64,000 bases of DNA from a virus. The notes below the pieces were generated by a model, which did no database searches, was not told the DNA's origin, and saw only the letters and a list, made by a program, of their open reading frames with translations. The position numbers and the translations under genes are program-made. Location: IMG/VR virus record IMGVR_UViG_3300045978_000284, positions 1 through 64,000 of that record, one strand, 5' to 3'. Shown here in pieces: positions 14,019-21,943 of the stretch (positions are counted from its first letter, which is position 1; the number at the start of each line of letters is the position of its first letter).

Positions 14019-14425
14019 CGAGGCTGCGGGTCTTCCAGAACTGGCTCCGGGACGTCCTCTTCGGAAAGCCGGTGGACCTGGTGTTCCCGGGCGATCCGGA
14101 TCCTGTGGAGACGGCGCTGGTGCTCTCCTGGGAGCTGGTGAACACGGTGCTGCGCGAGGGCGACGTGGGCTGCCCCGCGCACCGGCTGCCGCTGTCCCGC
14201 TGCATCGAGGACCATCGCGCGACGTTCCAGGAGTGGACCGAGCGGGCTGGGACGCCGCCGGAGGTGCCTGTAGACCCGTTGCTGGAAGAGGCCTGGGGCA
14301 TCATCGCCAACGCGGGCTGGGGCGACTGGTCCCGGGAGAGCCCGGAGTGGCAGGGCGCCGCGGCACGGTGGCGCAAGCGCTATCACGAACGGCTCGATGT
14401 GCCGCGACCGCTCCCGACCCCATGA
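14015..14425 (+). CDS. hypothetical protein (136 aa)
   Basis: ATGA overlap with the zinc-ribbon gene. The product is helical with a C-terminal LEEAWGIIANAGWGDWSRES, then WRKRYHERL, a pattern I recognise from small phage proteins of unknown role. It contains two Cys but no clear metal site. Confidence 0.55.
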   Translation: MTRLRVFQNWLRDVLFGKPVDLVFPGDPDPVETALVLSWELVNTVLREGDVGCPAHRLPLSRCIEDHRATFQEWTERAGTPPEVPVDPLLEEAWGIIANAGWGDWSRESPEWQGAAARWRKRYHERLDVPRPLPTP

Positions 14426-14724
14426 CGGTTCCCTCGAAGTGCCAGGCCTGCAAGGCGCCGGTGTCGTGGAAGCGGACGCCGGCGGGTCGCTTCATCGGCG
14501 TGGACCCCGACAAGCTCTCGTTGCGGCTGGTGCCGATCGAGCAGGCGACGCCGGACGAGATTGCCGCGGGTCGCCGGCGCACCATCGTGCTCGACACCCG
14601 CAAGTCCGAGCTCGAGATCGGGATCGAGCTGCCGTCCACGCTGGATCCGGGACGCCGGGCGATCGCCGTCTCGGGCTACGAGGCGCACTGGACGGTGTGC
14701 CCGGCCGCGAGGAGGGAGTCATGA
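14422..14724 (+). CDS. hypothetical Cys-containing protein (100 aa)
   Basis: ATGA-linked. It starts with CQACKAPVSWKRTPAGRF, a CxxC knuckle followed by a positively charged hairpin, and ends with a further Cys near the C-terminus. A zinc-stabilised nucleic-acid-binding fold is possible; no family is certain. Confidence 0.5.
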   Translation: MTVPSKCQACKAPVSWKRTPAGRFIGVDPDKLSLRLVPIEQATPDEIAAGRRRTIVLDTRKSELEIGIELPSTLDPGRRAIAVSGYEAHWTVCPAARRES

Positions 14725-14918
14725 CCATGCAGGAGTTCCTCGAGGTCACCGAGGGGGAGCCGCCGATCCAGCTGATCGACGGCCGCATGGGGCTCATCAC
14801 GAGCTGGACCGAGGAGCTCGTCCTGGTGACGATCCCCGGCGAGGAGAACCACGTCGAGCTGCCATGGGCCCGACTCGCGCATGTGGGCGGCGGCGCCTTC
14901 GCCGAGAGGCCGGCCTGA
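14721..14918 (+). CDS. small beta-rich protein (65 aa)
   Basis: ATGA-linked. The product (IQLIDGRMGLITSWTEELVLV) looks like a small SH3- or Tudor-like barrel of the type seen in phage accessory proteins. Function unknown. Confidence 0.45.
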   Translation: MTMQEFLEVTEGEPPIQLIDGRMGLITSWTEELVLVTIPGEENHVELPWARLAHVGGGAFAERPA

Positions 14919-15343
14919 TGCCACGCCCGAGCGGCGGTGAATGTGCGCGCCTCCCGTGCCTGACGGGCTTTCGCCGCGTCGGGCCGGACGAGGCCGCCCA
15001 CATACCCGGGCCGTGCTCCATCCTGGGGGTGCTGCTCATGGTGAACGAGGGTCGCGTCGTCGTGACCGACGAGGCGTGGATGGCTGGCGGTCAGCTGCTG
15101 GCGACCGACATTGGGTCGGAGACCGAGGTGGAGCTGACGGTGCAGGACGAGCCCCGTCTCCTGTCCTGCCCTGTGGCGCTGTCCATCGTGCGCGCGTGCG
15201 GAGGGAGGCTGCGGATCCCCTTCGACCTGCTCCGCCGCCGGTCTGATCGGAACCTGGTGATCTCGGCGTACCGCCGCTTTGCTCAGGCCGACACCGTCAT
15301 CACCCTGCGCCGGCGCCGGCCGCGCCAGGTCGCCACGCCATGA
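14918..15343 (+). CDS. hypothetical protein (141 aa)
   Basis: The stop/start shares one base (TGATG). The N-terminal part is Cys-containing; the middle is beta-rich (VNEGRVVVTDEAWMAGGQLLA) and the C-terminus is very basic (LRRRRPRQVATP). A nucleic-acid-binding role is conceivable. No recognised family. Confidence 0.45.
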   Translation: MPRPSGGECARLPCLTGFRRVGPDEAAHIPGPCSILGVLLMVNEGRVVVTDEAWMAGGQLLATDIGSETEVELTVQDEPRLLSCPVALSIVRACGGRLRIPFDLLRRRSDRNLVISAYRRFAQADTVITLRRRRPRQVATP

Positions 15344-15879
15344 AGGCGGTCTGGTTCGGCCCGGCGACCCGCATGTGGACGCACATCATTCCGAACGATG
15401 CCACGCTGTTCCAGCGGATGGCCCTGATCGGCGGTGAGCACGCCATGTCCGAGATGTGCCGGACGATCCTGCCCTCGGCGGGGTGCATGTGCGGCACCTA
15501 CCGGTTCCACCAGCTGGTGACCACGACGCTCATGATCCCGGCGGGCATCCGGTGGGGGCTCCACCTCGCCGGCGGGACCATGCCCTACACGCTCTACGAC
15601 TGCGCGTGCGGCCTGGCCGCGGCCTGGCACCGCTGGCCGACGTTCGAGGGCGACGCGCTGATCGTGGAGGACGACACGTTCTGGCTTCCGTATGGACCCG
15701 ACGCTGTCCCGAACCTGGAGGAGCTGCGCCAGCTGCGGACCACGCTGGTGGAGACGATGATCGCGATGGCCAGAGGCAGAGCCGCCTCCGGTGACGACTA
15801 CGGCCAGGACGAGGCGGATGGTGCTGCCTGCCGGGCCATGGCGAACGCGCTGCGGGCGGCCAGGAAGGACACCCCATGA
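15340..15879 (+). CDS. hypothetical protein (179 aa)
   Basis: ATGA-linked. It has scattered Cys and Met (EMCRTILPSAGCMCGTYRFH, then DCACGLAAAW), which could form a metal site, followed by a helical tail. No family recognised. Confidence 0.45.
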   Translation: MKAVWFGPATRMWTHIIPNDATLFQRMALIGGEHAMSEMCRTILPSAGCMCGTYRFHQLVTTTLMIPAGIRWGLHLAGGTMPYTLYDCACGLAAAWHRWPTFEGDALIVEDDTFWLPYGPDAVPNLEELRQLRTTLVETMIAMARGRAASGDDYGQDEADGAACRAMANALRAARKDTP

Positions 15880-16070
15880 GCGCGCGCCGCAAGCCGCTGA
15901 CCATCGTCTGCACGATCGACCAGTTCAAGGTCGGGGATCCCCCGCCCACGGGCTACCTGGACTGGTTCGAGTGGGCCTCCGTCCAGTCCCGGGCGGGCAT
16001 CCGCCAGGAGCGCCGCCGGTGCGGCCGGTGGCATTTCACCAACGAGCCCCCCTGCCGGGGTCACGCATGA
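15876..16070 (+). CDS. small basic protein (64 aa)
   Basis: ATGA-linked. The product includes GYLDWFEWASVQSRAGIRQ and CGRWHFTNEPPCRGH, a Cys/His-rich end. The pattern (…Q…C…) resembles other small phage zinc-finger proteins. Function unknown. Confidence 0.5.
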   Translation: MSARRKPLTIVCTIDQFKVGDPPPTGYLDWFEWASVQSRAGIRQERRRCGRWHFTNEPPCRGHA

Positions 16071-16402
16071 GCGCGCTCGTGCCCGAGATCCCGCCCGACC
16101 TGGTGGCTGACAAGCGCGTGGTGCTGGATCTGCTGGAGGACCTTCGCGCGGCCTGGGAGAAGATCCTGAACGACTACGCGGCGGGCCGGACCAGCGCCGG
16201 AAACCTCCAGACGGAACGCGGCGGGGTGCGCTACGTGGATGCCTGGCTGGCGCTCCACAACCTGTTCAAGCTCGGGCTCGACAACCTGGTGGCGGATGCA
16301 GGGCTGAAGGGCGAGCAGGCGTCCCTGGTCTACCTGGGTGCCGCCGAGACCTTCACGAGGGCGATGCGCAAGCGGGCCGACGAGGTCCTCAAGGAGGCCT
16401 GA
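16067..16402 (+). CDS. hypothetical helical protein (111 aa)
   Basis: ATGA-linked. Nearly all helix (LLEDLRAAWEKILNDYAAG and LGAAETFTRAMRKRADEVL), acidic, without Cys. It may be a small adaptor or inhibitor. No family recognised. Confidence 0.5.
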   Translation: MSALVPEIPPDLVADKRVVLDLLEDLRAAWEKILNDYAAGRTSAGNLQTERGGVRYVDAWLALHNLFKLGLDNLVADAGLKGEQASLVYLGAAETFTRAMRKRADEVLKEA

Positions 16403-16620
16403 TGTACCGCGTGCTGATCCAGTGCGACAACATCCCGGAGCACCGCCAAGAGATCCACTACGACGCCCCGAGCCTCGAGGACGCCCAGCGGTACGCCGGC
16501 CTCCTGGACGGGTCGAGCCCGCTCTACAAGTACCCGCCGCGGGAGGATCCGGACGCCCAGATCGGCCGGTGCGGGCTCTGCGGGTCGCTCTTCACCTGCA
16601 CGGTGCAGGAACCGACATGA
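16402..16620 (+). CDS. small CxxC protein (72 aa)
   Basis: The start shares a base with the preceding stop. A beta-alpha-beta N-terminus (YRVLIQCDNIPEHRQEIHY) is followed by CGLCGSLFTC near the C-terminus. Possible half zinc ribbon. Unknown function. Confidence 0.5.
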   Translation: MYRVLIQCDNIPEHRQEIHYDAPSLEDAQRYAGLLDGSSPLYKYPPREDPDAQIGRCGLCGSLFTCTVQEPT

Positions 16621-16817
16621 AGCGTCTCCGCGGGATCCACCTGCCCCAAGTGGGTGCGGCGCCCCAGATCCCGGTGTGGCAGGAGCCAGAGGGGGTCCGC
16701 ATCGACAACCTGGGGCCCTTCGGCCCGGACGCGGCGACCCGGCTCCGGGACTGGCTCACGCGCTACCTGGAGGGGCTCTACCACGAGGAGAAAGCCACAG
16801 AGCGAGGGACGCGATGA
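16617..16817 (+). CDS. hypothetical protein (66 aa)
   Basis: ATGA-linked. Short N-terminal strand region, then an amphipathic helix (ATRLRDWLTRYLEGLYHEE). No family recognised. Confidence 0.45.
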   Translation: MKRLRGIHLPQVGAAPQIPVWQEPEGVRIDNLGPFGPDAATRLRDWLTRYLEGLYHEEKATERGTR

Positions 16818-16966
16818 TGGGCCCCTGCCTCTGCGGCCACGCTCCGGAGGAGCATGCCGCCGGCGCTGACCGGCTGATCGAACCGGCGTGCCGCGGGCTG
16901 GTGACCTACGACGGCAAGGAGGAGCTGTGCCCCTGCGTGCACTACGAGGAGGACCGGGATGGCTGA
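16814..16966 (+). CDS. Cys/His-rich small protein (50 aa)
   Basis: ATGA-linked. CLCGHAPEEH followed by CRG and CPCVHY gives four to five Cys and His ligands, the pattern of small phage zinc-binding proteins. Function unknown. Confidence 0.55.
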   Translation: MMGPCLCGHAPEEHAAGADRLIEPACRGLVTYDGKEELCPCVHYEEDRDG

Positions 16967-17198
16967 TACCGTAACGCGACGGACGCGCTGTACCGACCCG
17001 ATCCCCCACCTCGGGGGCCGCGTGCGGATCGCCCCGCGACTCGGGCGGGACGGGCAGGTCTACATGAGCGACCCACGCTCGCCCTCGGGCACGGTGCTCG
17101 CCATCGCCGATGATGGCCGCCACGCGGTGCTCTGGGACGGCCTGGACCGGGTGGAGTGGCTGCGGGAAGTCATGCTGGTCGACACGTGCGATTCTTGA
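16959..17198 (+). CDS. hypothetical protein (79 aa)
   Basis: It overlaps the previous gene by 8 bases. Beta-rich (GRVRIAPRLGRDGQVYMSD, then GTVLAIADDGRHAVLWDG); it could be a small barrel. Function unknown. Confidence 0.5.
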   Translation: MADTVTRRTRCTDPIPHLGGRVRIAPRLGRDGQVYMSDPRSPSGTVLAIADDGRHAVLWDGLDRVEWLREVMLVDTCDS

Positions 17199-17212
17199 GG
17201 TGCCTGGGCTCC

Positions 17213-17650
17213 ATGACGCGACTCGCCATGGTCCTGGGTGTCGTCCTGGCTCTGACGGTGCCATGCTCCGCTCCGCCGGCCAGGGCGACCCACTCCGAAG
17301 CCTCCACGCCTGCTCCGCCCGATCCCGGGAACCTGCCGACCTGCTGGCCGCCCGGGATGGAGCCTGACGTCCTGATCACGGCACCCCTCTCGGGCTCGAC
17401 CGTCCGGGCGGCTCTGGTCACGCCCGTCGCGGTCAACCTCTCGGGCGGACTCACGGGGGTGGCCAAGATCACCCTGCACGTCAACGGAGCCCAGAAGGCG
17501 ACCGACCTCAGCTCGCCCTATGGCTTCTCCTGGAAGCCTGCGGGGTCCCTGGTGGGCACGGAACCGGTCCTGGAGGTGCGGGCCTGGAACAGCAAGGCCA
17601 TGGTGGTGGCCACGGACCGCATCACGGTCCTGGTCCTGGGGAGGGACTGA
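17213..17650 (+). CDS. secreted protein with an Ig-like domain (145 aa)
   Basis: The N-terminus is a Sec signal peptide: MTRLAMVLGVVLALTVPC with a likely cleavage near PARA-THS. After a Pro/Ser linker, residues about 50-143 form one immunoglobulin-like beta sandwich (VLITAPLSGSTV, then ITLHVNGAQ and VLEVRAWNSKA), resembling bacterial Ig-like domains. It would be exported to the periplasm or surface of infected cells, perhaps acting in superinfection exclusion or binding. It is the only clearly exported protein in this part of the window. The closest ribosome site is weak. Confidence 0.6.
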   Translation: MTRLAMVLGVVLALTVPCSAPPARATHSEASTPAPPDPGNLPTCWPPGMEPDVLITAPLSGSTVRAALVTPVAVNLSGGLTGVAKITLHVNGAQKATDLSSPYGFSWKPAGSLVGTEPVLEVRAWNSKAMVVATDRITVLVLGRD

Positions 17651-17859
17651 TGCCGCGATCTCCGGCCACGTTCAGGCTCGGTCGCTGCGGCTGGTGTCGT
17701 CGCTCGATCAAGAAGAATTATACCGGCGGGATGTGGGTCCATCGCCTCGATGGGCGCACGTGCCCGGGGTCCGGGCACACGGAAGGGGACGGCGAGATCC
17801 TCCGCAAGCGCCGCGAGGATCAGGCATCGGGATGCGCCGCCTGGGAACACCCGGCATGA
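17650..17859 (+). CDS. small zinc-knuckle protein (69 aa)
   Basis: The start shares a base with the preceding stop. LGRCGWCRRSIKK is followed by WVHRL and CPGSGH, giving a CxxC…H…C…H set. Basic overall. Function unknown. Confidence 0.5.
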   Translation: MPRSPATFRLGRCGWCRRSIKKNYTGGMWVHRLDGRTCPGSGHTEGDGEILRKRREDQASGCAAWEHPA

Positions 17860-17948
17860 GCCGCCGGAAGCGCCGGCAGTCGAGGAGCTTCGTGCTGGTA
17901 CCGGTCGGCGTCTGCTTCTGTTGCCGGGCGACGACGGGTGGTCCCTGA
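17856..17948 (+). CDS. very short Cys-containing ORF (30 aa)
   Basis: ATGA at the start, and the last base of its stop begins the next ATG. The peptide is basic at the N-terminus and ends with VCFCC. It could be a micro-protein or a relay ORF. Confidence 0.3.
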   Translation: MSRRKRRQSRSFVLVPVGVCFCCRATTGGP

Positions 17949-18115
17949 TGCAGAAACGCGAGCTGCGGCCGACTGTGAAGCGCCGCGCCACGGTCTGGTG
18001 GTGCGCCCCCTGCCAGCGCCGGGTCTCGAAGTTCAACGACGCCTGCCCGGCTGGACACCCGAGGCCTGGGCCGACGCTCGTGCCCCCGCCCGCCCCACCA
18101 CCTGCCACGCCATGA
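17948..18115 (+). CDS. zinc-ribbon mini-protein (55 aa)
   Basis: WWCAPCQRRVSKFNDACPAGH contributes three Cys and one His in a CxxC…CxxxH zinc site; a Pro-rich tail follows. Linked by overlap to both neighbours. Confidence 0.5.
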   Translation: MQKRELRPTVKRRATVWWCAPCQRRVSKFNDACPAGHPRPGPTLVPPPAPPPATP

Positions 18116-18303
18116 CCCTGATCACCACGGTCCTGATCGGCGCGGTGGTGTTCTTCGGAGGCCTGGCCCTCCTGGAGTGGCGCGCCGGCCGCACGCTGGA
18201 TGACCGTGATCGCCTGGAGGCCCACCGCCGGGCCCTGAAGTGCCTCCTCCTGGGATCGGTGGCCCTGGCCATCTGGGCCCTCGTCCACCTGGTGGTGGAG
18301 TGA
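18112..18303 (+). CDS. two-TM small membrane protein, holin-like (63 aa)
   Basis: ATGA-linked. Two hydrophobic stretches, residues about 4-22 (ITTVLIGAVVFFGGLALL) and about 44-61 (LLLGSVALAIWALVHLVV), flank a charged loop. This is the size and topology of class II holins, but no endolysin is adjacent, so the role is not established. Confidence 0.5.
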   Translation: MTLITTVLIGAVVFFGGLALLEWRAGRTLDDRDRLEAHRRALKCLLLGSVALAIWALVHLVVE

Positions 18304-18683
18304 AGAAGCGGCGCCGCGGCTACAAGCCGGTCCCCGCCTACCGGACGCGCCCGGGCTACCGGAGGTCGGAGTACGGCAACCGGATCAAACGCTGCCTGGA
18401 CTGCCTGCGCCGCACGAAGACGCTGGAGGACGCCCGCGCCCTCGGCGAGCGCGAGGGGTTCGTGACCACCACGCTGATCTGGTCCTACGCGCTCCGGGTC
18501 TTGTTCGACGCCCGCGAGACCCTCGGCGTGCCGGCCCCCTCGACCAAGCGCGGACCGCGTACCAAGCCGATTCCCGGTCGCCCGCCCTCGGGACGCCCCA
18601 AATGGAAATACACGCCGACCGGGCGCCCGATGGGTCGCCCGCGGAAGCCGCGTCCGCCTGATGGAGTGACAGGTGATGGCTGA
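18300..18683 (+). CDS. basic protein with AT-hook-like repeats (127 aa)
   Basis: A GTG start overlaps the upstream TGA. The N-terminal part is very basic with a CLDC pair. The C-terminal 40 residues contain several GRP cores (GRPPSGRPKWK, then GRPMGRPRKPRP), like AT-hooks that bind the minor groove of DNA. It lies directly upstream of the terminase genes, so a packaging or DNA-binding role is possible but unproven. Confidence 0.5.
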   Translation: MKKRRRGYKPVPAYRTRPGYRRSEYGNRIKRCLDCLRRTKTLEDARALGEREGFVTTTLIWSYALRVLFDARETLGVPAPSTKRGPRTKPIPGRPPSGRPKWKYTPTGRPMGRPRKPRPPDGVTGDG

Positions 18684-19467
18684 GAGCCAGCCCGAATACG
18701 CCATGGAGGAGTCCGGGCCCACGGCGCTGCCGGCCGATGTGCTGACCGGCCCCCGAGGAAAAGGCGAGGATGCGCACGCTAAACGCCTGCAAATACAGAT
18801 CGAAACGCGCGAGCAGAATCAGCGCAAGTTTGGCTGGAAGTACCCTTACGTTCGCTGGCCCAAACCGCCGAAGAAAGAACCCAAGAGAGGACGGCGCAGC
18901 CAGTTCGATGAGTTTGTCGCTCAGGAACTCATAGCATCGCGCTCGGTTGGCTTGCCGTTCGGCGACTGCGCGAGGATCGTCGGCATCTCGCGTCGGACGC
19001 TGATGGGCTGGATGACGAAGGGCCGGCGCACGCAAGAGGAGCCGCTCTACTCGTTCCAGCTCGCCATGCGCGGCGCCTTCGCCAAGTGGAAGCGCTCGCT
19101 CCTGGCTGCGGCCACGCGCGAGGCGCTCGCGGAGGGCGGCGGTAAACTCGCGCTGGAGATGCTGGCGCGCATTGATGCCCAGCATTTCGGCCGGAAAGAC
19201 GCGCTCCGGGTGCAGCCGGTGAGCCCGGAGGATGATGTATCATGGCCGGCGCCACCGGCGCTGGGGGAGGTGATCGAGGCCAGTGTCGACGACGGAAGCA
19301 GCGGCAGTCTCCCGGCCATCGTTGAGCAGCATGCGCAGGCGTTTGGCGACCACGATGCCCGCGAACTCGCTAGCGCTCTGGCTCTGGTGTCGAAACGTAA
19401 TGGGGTTCAGAATCCCCCTGGCCCCGATCTGCCCGGACCACGTATCACCATTCGCCGCACTGAGTGA
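18676..19467 (+). CDS. terminase small subunit-like DNA-binding protein
   Basis: ATG 18676 (GTG 18673 is also possible). Residues about 75-120 form a helix-turn-helix (DCARIVGISRRTLMGWMT), followed by helices (FQLAMRGAFAKWKRSLLA) like those of TerS proteins. This gene lies immediately before the large subunit. Small subunits bind the packaging site and regulate the motor. The frame stays open to 19467, overlapping TerL by 185 bases; the last ~60 residues may be a disordered tail or a non-essential extension. Confidence 0.65.
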   Translation: MAESQPEYAMEESGPTALPADVLTGPRGKGEDAHAKRLQIQIETREQNQRKFGWKYPYVRWPKPPKKEPKRGRRSQFDEFVAQELIASRSVGLPFGDCARIVGISRRTLMGWMTKGRRTQEEPLYSFQLAMRGAFAKWKRSLLAAATREALAEGGGKLALEMLARIDAQHFGRKDALRVQPVSPEDDVSWPAPPALGEVIEASVDDGSSGSLPAIVEQHAQAFGDHDARELASALALVSKRNGVQNPPGPDLPGPRITIRRTE

Positions 19468-21934
19468 CGCCTTCTTTCGTGGGCACCGAACGGCGGTCTG
19501 GATCGCCAACCGCTCGGGGGCCAAGACGCGGATGTTCTCGATCCTGCACCACCTCAACAGCGTCTTTCATCGCTCGCACCGGACGGTGCACGGGGCGACG
19601 ATCGAGCGCCAGGCCGATCTCTGCAAGGAGTACCTGGACGAGTACCTCGACGAGGGCACGCCGCTCTTCGACGTCATGGGGCGCAAGCGGCTCACGGGGC
19701 GCACGCGCCGCTACAAGACGCGCTCGACCATCCGCTTCCTGCCCGGCACGCTCAAGAGTTTCTCGGGACCGAAGGGGCAGACGGTGGTGATCGACGAGGC
19801 GGACGCGATGGAGTGGCGGAACATCCAGCAGGCGCTGGGCATGCTGCACTCCGAGCCGGACATGGAGTCGATGCTGATCTTCGGGTCGACTCGGGAGCGG
19901 CCCTACGGGGCGATGCAGCGCCTGGTCGACAAGTCGCTGCGCCCGGCGGGCGGCGAGGACATCGTGGTCCACCCGTGGATCTGGTGCATTTTCGAGGTGA
20001 TGCAGCCCTGCCGGACGCGCTCGAAGGCGTGTCCGCTCTGGGAGCGCTGCGAGCACGGGGCCCTCTGCCAGAACGAGCTGGGGTTCGTCCCGGTCTCGGA
20101 CGTGATCCAGAAGGCCGCCCTGGCAGACGACGAGATCTGGGACACGCAGTACCGGTGTTGTCCATGGGAACAGCGGGTGACGACAAATGAGGGCGACATC
20201 GAGATCGGTCGCATCGTCGACGCTCGCCTGCCGGTGAAGGTCAAGTCGCTGGACCTCATGACTGGCAGGGCGGTTTGGAAGCCGGTCACGGGATGGTTCT
20301 ATAACGGGCCGCACGAGGGCGAGTGGTTGCGGGTTCACACGTCTCCCCGGACGACGCACCCTCGCTCGCGCCAGACCGTGACAACTCCTGACCATCTCTG
20401 GATCCTCGCGGACGGCTCGAAGTGCCGGGCCGACGAACTGCGCGAGGGTGATCAGGTTTTGCTCGAATCCCCCGTCCTGACGCCCCGGCAGGAGCAGATT
20501 GTCCGTGGAATGCTCCTGGGCGACGGCCATATCCGGGGAGGTCGCCAGCCGAACGCGCTGTCCTTTGCTCAGCATGTCGATTCTCCCCTCACGGACTGGC
20601 TCAAGGAGGCTCTGGCGCCGCTCCTGTTCTCGCAGGATCGCCGATACAAGAACACGAGGTTCATCGAAACGGCGACGTGGCCGGTCTTTGCTCGCTGGCG
20701 TCAGGTGTTCTACCGTCACCCGCTTCGCGGACACAAGTGCACGCCGTTAAAGGAAGTTGCTCAGGCGGACGAGTTGGCGCTGGCAATCTGGTACCTCAGC
20801 GACGGCGATACCGCCCAGCGTCCCGGCGATCTATTTCTCTCACTCGGTGTGCGAGCGACGCTCGACGAGGCCGCTGTGATCGCCGAATGCCTCCGCCAGC
20901 GCTGGGGCCTTGATGCTGTCGCGCGTCGCGTCAGAGCCCGAGAAAGCGGAATTGCCTTGCGCCGTGCCTCCTGGGAGATCCTCACATCGCTCGTGGCGCC
21001 TTACCTCGAACTGGGGCTCGGTCGCAAGCTGTGGGTGGCCAAGCCCGAGCTGGGGGAGGGATATGAAGGGGCGGTGACGGTACGAGTCGCCAAGATCGAG
21101 CGATTTGTCCCGCCGCGGGCGGACCGCCGCCGCCGTCGCGACGTGGGACGCTACGACATCGAAGTAGCGGACACGCACACCTTCTTCGCCGGCGGAGTCC
21201 TCATCTCGAATTGCAAACGACCCGCGCGCCACGGGCTGGTGTACGACACCTTCGACGAGTCGGTGCACATCAACGACCAGCTCGCCGAGTACCGTCCGCT
21301 CTACCCGGTGGAGATCAGCTGCGACTGGGGCTACGGGGATCCGGCGGCGGTGCTGTTCTTCCAGCGCGATCGGGGGCGTCGCTGGCAGTTCGACGAGATC
21401 TACGGCTCGCGGATGAGCCTGCCGACCCTGTGGGGCAAGGTCCTGGAGGTGCGCCAGCGCTACGGGGGCTTTCCCATCATGCAGGGCTGGGGCGATCCGG
21501 AAGGCGCCCAGGAGAACCTGTTCTTCCGGGCCCAGCTGCGCCAGCTCTGCGGCGGCCGCTTCCTCTCCAGCTATCCCAGCCTCGAACCCCACCAGCGGGC
21601 GGCCGGGCTCGTCAAGGAGCGCATCAAGGCGGTGCGCCTGGAGCTGCGGGACGGCCAGCACCGTCCCTGCTTTCACATCCACTCCCGCTGCCGGTGGACG
21701 ATCGCCGAGTTCAAGACGTACCACCTCGGCGAGCGCGGGGAAGATCTCGAGGGGCGGATGATCTACGACGACACCCCGGTTGACCAGGACAACCACGCCA
21801 TGGACTCGATTGCCCGCTATGTGTGGGCGACCCGCTACCGGGCGGGCGTCATGGCCTCCATCGCCGAGATTCATCCGACCCAGCGCACCCCGGCCAGTGG
21901 CCCGCCGATGCGGCCCATGACGGCGCGGTGGTAG
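19283..21934 (+). CDS. terminase large subunit (TerL), interrupted by an intein
   Basis: The 883-residue precursor splices to about 531 residues. The ATPase part has CPDHVSPFAALSDAFF, a Walker A variant ANRSGAKT, and Walker B VVIDEADAM, with coupling segment FGSTRERPYGA. The nuclease part (RNase H fold) has ISCDWGYGDPA, GWGDPEGAQEN and DNHAMDSIA, carrying the expected Asp residues. The intein lies in the junction after DTQYR, and the extein resumes CKRPARHG. The start is GTG 19283, preceded by GAGGCCA and GGAGG. TerL pumps and cuts DNA at the portal vertex. Confidence 0.85.
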   Translation: MSTTEAAAVSRPSLSSMRRRLATTMPANSLALWLWCRNVMGFRIPLAPICPDHVSPFAALSDAFFRGHRTAVWIANRSGAKTRMFSILHHLNSVFHRSHRTVHGATIERQADLCKEYLDEYLDEGTPLFDVMGRKRLTGRTRRYKTRSTIRFLPGTLKSFSGPKGQTVVIDEADAMEWRNIQQALGMLHSEPDMESMLIFGSTRERPYGAMQRLVDKSLRPAGGEDIVVHPWIWCIFEVMQPCRTRSKACPLWERCEHGALCQNELGFVPVSDVIQKAALADDEIWDTQYRCCPWEQRVTTNEGDIEIGRIVDARLPVKVKSLDLMTGRAVWKPVTGWFYNGPHEGEWLRVHTSPRTTHPRSRQTVTTPDHLWILADGSKCRADELREGDQVLLESPVLTPRQEQIVRGMLLGDGHIRGGRQPNALSFAQHVDSPLTDWLKEALAPLLFSQDRRYKNTRFIETATWPVFARWRQVFYRHPLRGHKCTPLKEVAQADELALAIWYLSDGDTAQRPGDLFLSLGVRATLDEAAVIAECLRQRWGLDAVARRVRARESGIALRRASWEILTSLVAPYLELGLGRKLWVAKPELGEGYEGAVTVRVAKIERFVPPRADRRRRRDVGRYDIEVADTHTFFAGGVLISNCKRPARHGLVYDTFDESVHINDQLAEYRPLYPVEISCDWGYGDPAAVLFFQRDRGRRWQFDEIYGSRMSLPTLWGKVLEVRQRYGGFPIMQGWGDPEGAQENLFFRAQLRQLCGGRFLSSYPSLEPHQRAAGLVKERIKAVRLELRDGQHRPCFHIHSRCRWTIAEFKTYHLGERGEDLEGRMIYDDTPVDQDNHAMDSIARYVWATRYRAGVMASIAEIHPTQRTPASGPPMRPMTARW
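20156..21211 (+). mobile_element. intein with LAGLIDADG endonuclease in TerL
   Basis: The 352-residue insert starts at Cys1 (CCPWEQRVTTNEG aligns with splicing block A, placing Val at position 8) and has TPDH in block B. It has two dodecapeptide motifs, GMLLGDGH and AIWYLSDGD, and ends with block F/G YDIEVADTHTFFAGG…ISN before Cys+1. With two motifs it could encode an active homing endonuclease. Confidence 0.9.
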
Positions 21935-21943
21935 AGGAGTCTC

